DNA of 15,424 bases from Thermoleophilaceae bacterium (lineage in GTDB: Bacteria; Actinomycetota; Thermoleophilia; Solirubrobacterales; Thermoleophilaceae): NCBI GenBank assembly GCA_013695855.1, contig JACCZR010000213.1:1-15424 (forward strand). The letters are read 5' to 3'. The notes beneath the pieces were generated by a model, which saw only the letters and a program-made list of their open reading frames with translations, ran no database searches and was not told the DNA's origin. A program made the position numbers and the translations under genes. Shown here in pieces: positions 5,998 to 12,501 of the stretch (positions are counted from its first letter, which is position 1; every line of letters begins with the position of its first letter).

Positions 5998-7409
5998 TGG
6001 CCGCCGGCGCGGCGCCCGGCGTCCCCCCGCCGGGGCATGGGCAGCACCCGCGCGCCGGACTCCGTGCCGGCCGGCGCCTCGGGCTCCGACCGGGCGGGAG
6101 CCTGCGCGGTGCCTGTGAGCGTCCCGAACAGGGCTACCTGCTCCTCGATTACCTTGCCCACCCGGCGGATGCCCTCGCGGATCTCCTCCTCGTTCGAGCC
6201 GGAGAAGTTCAGCCGCATCGAAGAGTGCCCGCGCCCGTCCAGGTACGCCGCGCTGCCTGGGACGAACGCCACGTTCTCGCGCAGCGCTCGGGCCAGAAGG
6301 TCTGTGGTATCGATGAAGTCGGGCAGAGTGGCCCAGATGAACAGCCCGCCGGCGGGACGGGTCCACTCGGCCTGCGGCGGGAAGTGGTCGGCCAGCGCGT
6401 CCAGCATGGTGTCGCGCCGGCGGCGGTAGAGCTCGGTCAGCGAGCCCACGTACTCCTCCCAGTGGCCCTGCTCGAAGTAGGCCTGCACCATCAACTGGGA
6501 AAGCGTCGACGTGCACAGGTCGGCCGCCTGCTTGCCGACCTTGATCTTCTCCAGCACGGGCGGCGGGGCCACGACCCAGCCCAGGCGGATGCCCGGCGAG
6601 AGGATCTTGGAGAACGTGCCGAGGTACATGACGAAGGGGGCCGCGCGCCCAGCCGAGCCCGGCGCTTGCGCAAGGCCGCCGCCGTCAAGCGAGTACAGGG
6701 TGGGCAGCGGTTCGCCCCCGTAGCGCAGCAGCCCGTACGGATTGTCCTCGAGGATCAGCAGCTCGCGCTCGCGCGCCACCTCCACGAGCCGGTGTCGTCG
6801 GGTGGCCGAGAGCGTGACGCCGGCGGGATTCTGGAAGCTCGGGACGGTGTAGACGAACTTCGGTCGCCGGCCCTCACGCTCGAGGCGGTCGAGGGTCTCC
6901 TCGAGCAGGTCCACGCGCATGCCCTCCGCGTCCATGTCGATCTGCACCACGTCGGCCTGATAGGCCGAGAAGGTGGGCACGGCGCCCGGGTAGGTGGGGG
7001 CCTCGGCGATGATCACGTCGCCGGGGTCGATCAGCGTCTTGCACACCAGGTCGATCACCTGCTGGCCGCCGGTGGTGACCACTACGTCATCGGGGTCGGC
7101 GCGCATGCCCTCCGCGGCCATCACCTCGGCGATGCACGCCTTGGTCTCCTCGAGGCCCTCGGTCGGCCCGTACTGCAGGGCGCGAGCGCAGGACTCGCGG
7201 GCAATCCGATTGGTGATCGCCGCGAACGTATCGGGCGGGAAGCTCGACGTGTCCGGCAGCCCTCCCGCGAGGGAGATGACATCGGGCCGAGCGGTGATCG
7301 CCATCAGGTCGCGCATGGCCGAGGAGGTCATGACGCGCGTGCGCGAGGCGAACAGGCCGGCGTAGCGCTCGAGGTCGCGCGAGGTGGATCGAGGCGGCGG
7401 GTTGGCCAT
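5994..7409 (-). CDS. PLP-dependent class I/II aminotransferase (LysN/2-aminoadipate type)
   Basis: A 471-residue fold-type I PLP enzyme that moves amino groups between an amino acid and a 2-oxo acid. The N-terminal VISLAGGLPDTSSFP segment and LQYGPTEGLEE are typical of the LysN/KAT II/MocR-like subgroup. VVTTGGQQVIDL follows. YTVPSFQNPAGVTL carries the substrate-binding Asn, LEDNPYG holds the Asp that pairs with the pyridine nitrogen, and GTFSKILSPGIRLGW has the PLP lysine at 268. The C-terminal RLNFSG holds the carboxylate-binding Arg. There is no MocR-type DNA-binding domain. I start at ATG 7409 (MANPPPRST) because the open frame further upstream has no homology and lies antisense to another gene. 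The last 45 residues are Pro/Ala/Arg-rich. The substrate cannot be read from sequence. It is the first gene of an operon with the ligase. Confidence 0.9.
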   Translation of the reverse strand: MANPPPRSTSRDLERYAGLFASRTRVMTSSAMRDLMAITARPDVISLAGGLPDTSSFPPDTFAAITNRIARESCARALQYGPTEGLEETKACIAEVMAAEGMRADPDDVVVTTGGQQVIDLVCKTLIDPGDVIIAEAPTYPGAVPTFSAYQADVVQIDMDAEGMRVDLLEETLDRLEREGRRPKFVYTVPSFQNPAGVTLSATRRHRLVEVARERELLILEDNPYGLLRYGGEPLPTLYSLDGGGLAQAPGSAGRAAPFVMYLGTFSKILSPGIRLGWVVAPPPVLEKIKVGKQAADLCTSTLSQLMVQAYFEQGHWEEYVGSLTELYRRRRDTMLDALADHFPPQAEWTRPAGGLFIWATLPDFIDTTDLLARALRENVAFVPGSAAYLDGRGHSSMRLNFSGSNEEEIREGIRRVGKVIEEQVALFGTLTGTAQAPARSEPEAPAGTESGARVLPMPRRGDAGRRAGGQ

Positions 7410-7423
7410 GAGGGTGAGTTCTC

Positions 7424-7430
7424 TAGCGTA
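7424..7430. promoter_or_regulatory. Candidate overlapping divergent -10 elements
   Basis: The seven bases TAGCGTA contain TAGCGT on + and TACGCT on -, both matching TANNNT. They lie in the 50-base gap between the divergent aminotransferase (ATG 7409) and DUF4126 (GTG 7460) genes. The minus-strand start would lie about 10 bases before the aminotransferase ATG. This suggests a shared bidirectional promoter; no -35 elements are evident. Confidence 0.35.
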
Positions 7431-7459
7431 GCCCTCGTGTCCTGCGGGGCAGACCACTC

Positions 7460-8038
7460 GTGAGCCTTGCGCTCGACATCGGGCAGGGGGCGGGGCTGGC
7501 CTCGGCCAGCGGCGTGCGGCCGTTCCTGCCCCCCCTGCTGGCGGGGGCGCTCGCCCGGGGCGACATCGCGATCGACTTCGAGAGCTCCGACTGGCGCTTC
7601 CTCGAGTCGCCCGGCTTCCTGCTGGTGATCCTGCTGGCGGCAGTGCTTTCGTACGGGGCCGAACGTTCGGGCCTTGACCGTCGCGCGCTGCGCTTCGGCC
7701 TGGCGGGACTCGGTGTGGCGCTGGGCGCGATGCTGTTCGCCGGCTCGCTGGCCGAGGGCGGCACCGTCTCCTGGCCGGGGCTGGTGGGCGGAGCCGCCGC
7801 AGCCGCTCTGGGCTTCGCGGCGGTGGGAGGCCTGCTCGAGCGCGTCCGTGCCCGTCTCGAGGAAGGAGCCGCCGGCCTTCTGAACGCCTACGCCGACGCC
7901 GCGGCCCTGGTGTTGGCCGCGATCGCGATCTTCGCCCCGCCCGTGGCCTTCCTGGGCCTGATCGCCCTGGTCGTGCTGCTGGTGCGCGGACGCCGCGAGG
8001 GCGAGCGCAAGTACGCCGGGCTGCGAATCCTGAGGTGA
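7460..8038 (+). CDS. DUF4126-like integral membrane protein
   Basis: A 192-residue hydrophobic protein of unknown function. The N-terminus ALDIGQGAGLASASGVRPFLPPLL resembles the start of DUF4126 membrane proteins, which typically have a G-x-G...A-G-x-R-x-F-x-P-L segment. Predicted membrane segments lie near residues 10-32, 53-69, 82-101, 110-130 and 145-178, the last long enough for two. The C-terminus is basic (RGRREGERKYAGLR), suggesting a cytoplasmic end. GTG 7460 is the first start and lies 50 bases from the divergent aminotransferase. The stop overlaps the start of the phosphodiesterase gene as GTGA, so the two are coupled and likely act in the same envelope process. The family call is by pattern recognition of the N-terminus, and no biochemical role can be given. 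Confidence 0.72.
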   Translation: MSLALDIGQGAGLASASGVRPFLPPLLAGALARGDIAIDFESSDWRFLESPGFLLVILLAAVLSYGAERSGLDRRALRFGLAGLGVALGAMLFAGSLAEGGTVSWPGLVGGAAAAALGFAAVGGLLERVRARLEEGAAGLLNAYADAAALVLAAIAIFAPPVAFLGLIALVVLLVRGRREGERKYAGLRILR

Positions 8039-9525
8039 GCAGCCGAGCGAGCGGTGCTCGCCCGAGATCGAAGAAGCTCGTCCTGGCGGTCATCGACTCG
8101 CTGAAGCCCGAGCAGCTCGACCGGGCGGTGGCAGCAGGGCGTGCCCCGACGCTCGCCAAGCTCCTCGAGCACGGCACCTACGTCCGCGACTGCGTCTCCA
8201 CCTTCCCGTCGGTGACCCCCGTCGCGGCGGCCACCATCGCCACCGGGGTGGGGCCCGACGAGCACCGCATCCCCTCGATGAACTGGTACCACCGGGGCGA
8301 GGAGCGCTACGTGGAGTACGGCTCGTCGTTCCCCGCGTCCCGGGCGCACGGCGTCTTTCGCTCCCTGTTCGACACGGTCTACAACATGAACATGGCCCAC
8401 CTCGCGCGTGGGACCAAGACGGTGTTCGAGCACCTCGACGACGCGGGGCTGCGGACTGCGGGCACCACCTACCTCATCTACCGGGGTCGTCACCGCCACG
8501 AGCCCAGCGGCGCCTCGATGTACCGCCGCGTGGCGGAGGCGGCCCAGTTCCGCCACCCGGTGTGGGGGCCCGAGGAGTTCTTCTACGCCGACCTCTTCGA
8601 TTCGCGCGACACCGGCTGCACCGCCTCGCTGGGGATGCCCGGGCAACGTGACCGCCACAGCGCCTGCGTCGGGGCGCACCTGGTCGAGAACGACCTCTTC
8701 GACTTCCTGCTCTTCTCGCTGCCCGACAACGACACGTTCTCGCACCGCTACGGCCCCGCCGAGTCGGTGCAGTCGATCGCCGGGGCCGACCGCGCCCTGG
8801 AGCAGCTCATGGAGCCCGCCGGTGGCCCCGACGAGTTCCTGTCAGAGCACGCCGTCGTGGTCATGTCCGACCATTCGCAGACCCCCGTCGAGGCCCGCGT
8901 GAACCTGGCCGATGTGCTGTCGCCTTGGCGCCTGCTCGCGCCCGCCGACGTCGCGCCCGACGAGGCCGAGGTGGCGATCTGTCCCGCAGCGCGCTCCGCC
9001 ATGGTCTACGCGCTGGACCCCAACTCGCGCGAGCGGACCACAGCCGACCTGGTTGAGGACCTGAGCGACGTCGACGGCATCGACCTGGTGTGCTGGCGGC
9101 TTGACGGCGAGGCGGCGCTGCGCTCCTCGAAGGGTGAGCTGCGCTTCGCTCCCGGCGGAGACCTCGAGGACGGCCGTGGAGGGACCTGGAGCGTCGAGGG
9201 CTCGACCGCGGCGCTGGGCCTGCGGACCGAGGACGGCCGGGTGCGAAGCGGCGCCTACCCCGACGCCCTGGGTCGCCTGTGGTCGGCGCTCAGCTGCGTG
9301 CAGTCGGGCAACGTCCTGCTCTCCGCGACGCCCGGCTACGAGTTCGTGGACTGGGGCGGGGCAGACCATGTGCCCGGCGGCAGCCACGGCTCCCTGCACG
9401 CCGACGACTCGGAGGGGGTGCTCATCATGTGCGGGGTCGGGCCGGACTCCGCCGAGCAGCGCCCGGACTGGTCGCTGCGCGACGTGACGCCCATGATCCT
9501 CGAGCACTTCGGGGTACCCTCGTAA
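8035..9525 (+). CDS. Alkaline phosphatase-family / type I phosphodiesterase (nucleotide pyrophosphatase-like)
   Basis: A 496-residue two-metal hydrolase of the alkaline phosphatase superfamily, closest in layout to type I phosphodiesterase/nucleotide pyrophosphatases, which cleave phosphodiester or phosphonate bonds. The likely ligands are all present: Asp21 (VLAVIDS), nucleophile Thr56 in STFPSVTP, Asp231 and/or Asp233 with His237 in PDNDTFSHRYGP, Asp279-His280 in VMSDHSQTP, and His451 in GGSHGSLH. The IATGVGPDEHRIPSMNWY stretch after the nucleophile matches the family TG-P--HGI region, with Arg in place of Gly. Residues about 300-420 form an insert. No signal peptide is seen, so the enzyme appears cytoplasmic or membrane-associated. 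It overlaps the DUF4126 stop by 4 bases and precedes the GtrA-like gene by 3 bases. Its substrate is unknown; neighbours suggest a lipid- or sugar-phosphodiester. Confidence 0.88.
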   Translation: MSSRASGARPRSKKLVLAVIDSLKPEQLDRAVAAGRAPTLAKLLEHGTYVRDCVSTFPSVTPVAAATIATGVGPDEHRIPSMNWYHRGEERYVEYGSSFPASRAHGVFRSLFDTVYNMNMAHLARGTKTVFEHLDDAGLRTAGTTYLIYRGRHRHEPSGASMYRRVAEAAQFRHPVWGPEEFFYADLFDSRDTGCTASLGMPGQRDRHSACVGAHLVENDLFDFLLFSLPDNDTFSHRYGPAESVQSIAGADRALEQLMEPAGGPDEFLSEHAVVVMSDHSQTPVEARVNLADVLSPWRLLAPADVAPDEAEVAICPAARSAMVYALDPNSRERTTADLVEDLSDVDGIDLVCWRLDGEAALRSSKGELRFAPGGDLEDGRGGTWSVEGSTAALGLRTEDGRVRSGAYPDALGRLWSALSCVQSGNVLLSATPGYEFVDWGGADHVPGGSHGSLHADDSEGVLIMCGVGPDSAEQRPDWSLRDVTPMILEHFGVPS

Positions 9526-9528
9526 CCG

Positions 9529-9990
9529 ATGGCGGACGAGACCGAAGCGGCGCTCGCCGCCCGCCCGCCTCGCCCGCACACGAGGGTGCGCCAGGGCCTA
9601 CGGCGCCAGCACAACTGGGTGCAGTTGGTGAAGTTCTGCGCCGTCGGCGCTTCGGGCTACGTGGTGAACCTCGCGCTGTTCACCCTGGCGGTGAAGGTGG
9701 GCGGCCTCCACCACCTGATCGCAGCCACGCTGGCCTTTGCGGTGGCGGTCACGAACAACTTCCTGTGGAACCGCCACTGGACCTTCGCCGCCCGCGAGGG
9801 CCCCGCGGGCTTTCAGGCGGCCCGCTTCTTCGCGGTCAGCGTGGGCGCGTTCCTCTTCGCCGCCGCGCTGCTCGAGCTGCTGGTGAGCGAGTTGGGCCTG
9901 TCCGAGGTGCCCGCTCAGGCCATCTCGGTCGTGGCGGCCACTCCCCTGAACTTCGTCGGCAACAAGATGTGGAGCTTCGCGCTCGGGTAG
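9529..9990 (+). CDS. GtrA-like membrane protein
   Basis: A 153-residue protein of the GtrA family, small four-helix membrane proteins associated with transfer of polyprenyl-phosphate-linked sugars across the membrane or with cell-surface polysaccharide synthesis. The first helix begins LVKFCAVGASGYVVNLALF (about 33-51). Helix two ends with the hallmark NNFLWNRHWTF near 78-88, helix three spans about 100-120, and helix four ends with the second hallmark NFVGNKMWSF near 142-151. The first 30 residues are a charged cytoplasmic tail (RPPRPHTRVRQGLRRQ). The gene follows the phosphodiesterase stop by 3 bases and precedes the glycosyltransferase, so it is mid-operon. GtrA partners are often glycosyltransferases with many membrane spans, which is what comes next. 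Confidence 0.92.
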   Translation: MADETEAALAARPPRPHTRVRQGLRRQHNWVQLVKFCAVGASGYVVNLALFTLAVKVGGLHHLIAATLAFAVAVTNNFLWNRHWTFAAREGPAGFQAARFFAVSVGAFLFAAALLELLVSELGLSEVPAQAISVVAATPLNFVGNKMWSFALG

Positions 9991-10168
9991 ATCGAACGGA
10001 GCGAGCGGTGCTATCGCCCGGCTGACGGTCCTGCTCGCGCTCCTCGCGCTCCTCGCGCCCGCCGCCGCCGCCGCCGATCCGCAGCTGCCCGCCTCACAGA
10101 CGGCGGTTCCGCGCGGATACAGGCTGAGCGCCGATGGCGCGGCGCGGGTCGCCGACCGGGCACAGCAG
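9991..10168 (+). other. Probable N-terminal coding extension of the next gene (signal peptide region)
   Basis: The frame of the downstream glycosyltransferase stays open through this region back to a stop near 9946. From about 10013 it encodes a convincing signal peptide, ARLTVLLALLALLAPAAAAAD, here split as ARLTVLLALL and ALLAPAAAAAD, followed by PQLPASQTAVPRGYRLS. No ATG, GTG or TTG occurs in this frame before 10169. A well-placed GGAGCGAG (9998-10005) and GTG (10008) are in a different frame that stops after five codons. Possible explanations are a CTG start at 10022, an ATC start at 10013, or a one-base sequence error or frameshift between 10008 and 10024. Confidence 0.6.
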
Positions 10169-11713
10169 GTGCGCCGTGCCCGAGCGCGGGGCCGCCGCCT
10201 CAAGCCCACCGGCTACACGAAGGGACCCGGGCGTTGGCAGGTGAGCTACTTCCAGGGCCGCGACGAGGCGGTGCAGGTGCAGGTCGACGACCGCAGCGGC
10301 GCAATCGTCGAGGAGTGGGGCGGCCACCAGGTCGCCTGGACGATGGCTCGCGGCTACGAGGGCCAGTTCGGGCGCAGCCTGAACGCCCCCTGGCTGTGGA
10401 TTGCGCTGTGCGTCCTGTTCCTCGCGCCCTTCTTCGATCCTCGAAGGCCCTTCCGGCTGCTGCACTTCGACCTCCTGGTGCTGCTGGCCTTCAGCGCCTC
10501 GCACTTCTTCTTCAACCGCGGCGACATCGGTGTCTCGGCGCCGCTGGCGGCGCCCGTGCTCGCCTATCTGCTCGCTCGCCTCGCCGTAGCGGGATTTCGC
10601 GGCCGCGAGCGCCGCCAGCCGCTCGTCCCGCTGGCCCGTCGCAGCTGGCTGGTGGTCGGACTGGTCTTCCTCGTGGTCTTTCGGATCGGCCTCAACGTGG
10701 TCGACGCGGAGGTGATCGACGTGGGCTACGCCGGTGTCATAGGCGCCGACCGGATCGCCGACGGCGATCCGCTGTACGGCCCGGGGTTCTCCGAGGACGT
10801 GGGCCGGGGGGACACCTACGGACCGGTCAACTACCTCGCCTACCTGCCTTTCGAGCAGGTTCTGCCCTGGAGCGGCGGCTGGGACGACCTGCCCGCCGGC
10901 CACGCGGCCGCTATCGCGTTCGACCTGCTCACCCTGGGCGGCCTGCTGGCGCTCGGCCGCCGGCTGCGGGCGGGAGAGGAGGGCCGCACGCTCGGCTTGG
11001 CGCTCGCGTGGGCGTGGGCCAGCTTTCCCTACGCCGCCTTCGCCCTGCAGTCAAACGCAAACGACGCGCTGGTTTCGATGTTCGTGGTCGCTGCGCTGCT
11101 CGGGCTGACCTTGTCGCCACGGCGGCCTCGGGCCTCGGCGCTGGCCCGCGGGGCTGCAGTGGGGCTGGGGGCAGCGGCGAAGTTCGCCCCGCTCGCCCTG
11201 GCGCCTCTCATGGCGGCGGGCACGGGAGAGAACCGCACCCGGCGCCTGCTCGAGTTCGCCCTGGCGCTGGCGGCGGTGATTGCTCTCACCACTCTGCCCT
11301 TCGTGCCCGAAGGCGGCCTGCGCGAGCTCTACGACCGAACGCTGGGCTACCAGACGAGCCGTCCCTCGCCCTTCAGCCCGTGGGGGCTCGAGCCCTCGCT
11401 CGCCCCGGTTCAGACGGCGGTGAAGATCGGCGCGGGAGCGCTTGCGCTCGCCGTCTTCTTCGTGCCCCGCCGCCGGACGCCCGTGCAGGTGGCCGCATTG
11501 GGCGCCGCCGTGCTCGTGGCCGTCGAGCTGGCCGCGACGCATTGGTTCTATCTCTACGTGGTCTGGTTCGCCCCGCTGGCGCTGGTGGCCTTCTTCGGGG
11601 CGCTGCGCCCGTCGATCACCTCTCCCCACTCGGAGTCGGGGATCGGGGCGCCCGCGGAGGTCTCGAGGAAGCCGGCGAGCACCGTGGCCAGCCCCGCGGG
11701 GTCCTCGAGGTGA
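10169..11713 (+). CDS. Polytopic membrane glycosyltransferase, GT87/DUF2029-like
   Basis: From the first conventional start (GTG 10169) this encodes 514 residues with about 10 or more membrane spans. It resembles polyprenol-phosphate-sugar-dependent GT-C transferases (GT87/DUF2029). Before the first span (SLNAPWLWIALCVLFLAPFF) lies a soluble stretch, GRWQVSYFQGRDEAVQVQV then DDRSGAIVEEWGG, that looks like a PepSY-type fold. After a span comes an acidic segment (VVDAEVIDVGY) and then GDPLYG and DTYGPVNYLAYLPF, typical of GT87-like loops. The real N-terminus probably lies upstream and adds a signal peptide, giving about 563 residues if CTG 10022 is used. The last 35 residues are hydrophilic and antisense to the hydrolase C-terminus. 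It is the last gene of the run beginning with DUF4126. Donor and acceptor are unknown; the family call is moderate. Confidence 0.78.
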   Translation: MRRARARGRRLKPTGYTKGPGRWQVSYFQGRDEAVQVQVDDRSGAIVEEWGGHQVAWTMARGYEGQFGRSLNAPWLWIALCVLFLAPFFDPRRPFRLLHFDLLVLLAFSASHFFFNRGDIGVSAPLAAPVLAYLLARLAVAGFRGRERRQPLVPLARRSWLVVGLVFLVVFRIGLNVVDAEVIDVGYAGVIGADRIADGDPLYGPGFSEDVGRGDTYGPVNYLAYLPFEQVLPWSGGWDDLPAGHAAAIAFDLLTLGGLLALGRRLRAGEEGRTLGLALAWAWASFPYAAFALQSNANDALVSMFVVAALLGLTLSPRRPRASALARGAAVGLGAAAKFAPLALAPLMAAGTGENRTRRLLEFALALAAVIALTTLPFVPEGGLRELYDRTLGYQTSRPSPFSPWGLEPSLAPVQTAVKIGAGALALAVFFVPRRRTPVQVAALGAAVLVAVELAATHWFYLYVVWFAPLALVAFFGALRPSITSPHSESGIGAPAEVSRKPASTVASPAGSSR

Positions 11714-12501
11714 GGGAAGTGCGCGGCGCGGTCCAGCACCTCGAAGCGGCTCGAGGGGATGGCTTGGTGGGCGGCGCGCCCGTGAGCGATCGGGATGGTG
11801 TTGTCGCGCCCGCCCCAGACGATGAGCGTGGGGGTGGGCGCGTGGCCGAGTAGGTAGAGGCGGTCGTTGGCGGCCACGCGCTGACCACGCCCGTCGATAA
11901 CCGACCTGAGGGTCTGAAGGAAGGCGCCGCGCGCGCCGGGGCCGGTGAGCGGGTGCATGGCGCGCGCAACCGCCTGCAGGTGCACGCCCGCGTGCAAGCC
12001 GCCCTCGCGCAGCCGGGCGCCGGCCGCGTCCAGCGCCGTGACCAGGCGACGGTTGGCCACGAGCGAGAGCAGCGCCGAGGCCCCCGGCAACGCCGCGCTG
12101 CGCAGCATCGGGCTCACCTCGGGCCCCAGGCCCCCGCTCGAGATCAGCGCCAGCCGCTCGGTGCGTTGGGGGAACTGCCAGAAGAACTGCATCGCGACGC
12201 CCCCACCGTAGGAGTGGCCGACCAGCGTGGCGCTCTCGACGCCGATCGCCGCCAGCAGATCGCGGATGCGCGAGGCGTGCGCGCCGAGCGAGTAGTCACC
12301 GCGCGGACCGGCCGAGTCCCCGTGGCCGATCAGGTCGGGGGCTATCAGCGTGTAGCGGTCCGCCAGCGCCAGCGCCACCTTCTCCCAGTGGCGGGAGGAG
12401 TTGACCATCCCGTGCACCAAGACCACCGGTGGCCCGCTGCCGGCCTGCCGATAGACCATGGGGTGGCCGTGCAGCTCGATGTCGAAGGCGTCGAAGGTCA
12501 C
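11554..12501 (-). CDS. Alpha/beta hydrolase
   Basis: A 315-residue alpha/beta-hydrolase-fold protein. The oxyanion-hole segment is VVLVHGMVNSSRHW (26-39). IAPDLIGHGDSAGP follows, the nucleophile elbow is GHSYGG with Ser97, the acid is in VWGGRDNTIP, and the catalytic His is in RAAHFPHLEDP. The full triad is therefore visible. A lid region (about 125-200) separates the core halves. The substrate cannot be deduced; epoxide hydrolases, esterases, haloperoxidase-like enzymes and C-C hydrolases share this pattern. GTG 12501 is chosen because it overlaps the ymdB-like stop as GTGA and starts just before the first strand; the open frame upstream lies inside the other gene. The last 35 residues after FLETS have no fold-related features and are antisense to the last membrane helix of the convergent glycosyltransferase gene. 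Confidence 0.9.
   Translation of the reverse strand: MTFDAFDIELHGHPMVYRQAGSGPPVVLVHGMVNSSRHWEKVALALADRYTLIAPDLIGHGDSAGPRGDYSLGAHASRIRDLLAAIGVESATLVGHSYGGGVAMQFFWQFPQRTERLALISSGGLGPEVSPMLRSAALPGASALLSLVANRRLVTALDAAGARLREGGLHAGVHLQAVARAMHPLTGPGARGAFLQTLRSVIDGRGQRVAANDRLYLLGHAPTPTLIVWGGRDNTIPIAHGRAAHQAIPSSRFEVLDRAAHFPHLEDPAGLATVLAGFLETSAGAPIPDSEWGEVIDGRSAPKKATSASGANQTT
11623..11642. terminator. Hairpin in the convergent gene overlap, possible bidirectional terminator
   Basis: TCCCCACTCGGAGTCGGGGA folds as an eight-pair stem with a CGG loop and one bulged C. It sits inside the 160-base region where the glycosyltransferase (+) and hydrolase (-) 3' ends overlap, just where transcripts from both sides should end. 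It has no T-tract on either strand, so the call is weak. Confidence 0.35.

Noticed and set aside
6000..6516. N-terminal extension of the Ddl frame to 487 residues
   Set aside because: The added part lies over the end of the aminotransferase gene in another frame. The GTG at 5997 precedes the conserved first strand and overlaps the upstream stop as GTGA.
5907..7463. 518-residue open frame on + across the aminotransferase gene
   Set aside because: It is antisense to a gene with all PLP-enzyme motifs. The translation is rich in Arg, Gly and His with no fold signal, as expected for a shadow.
7410..8177. N-terminal extension of the aminotransferase frame to 727 residues
   Set aside because: The extra 256 residues are Arg/Pro/Ala-rich, lie antisense to the DUF4126 gene and match nothing. 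The natural start MANPPPRST is at 7409.
10030..10077. GCGCTCCTC and GCC tandem runs as a phase-variable tract
   Set aside because: The units are multiples of three and encode the hydrophobic core and Ala-rich end of a signal peptide. Slippage would not shift the frame, so a switch is not supported.
10234..11853. 539-residue open frame on + overlapping the glycosyltransferase
   Set aside because: It is another frame of the same strand and is Arg/Gly-rich without membrane helices. The frame at 10169 has the hydrophobic helices and GT87-like loops.
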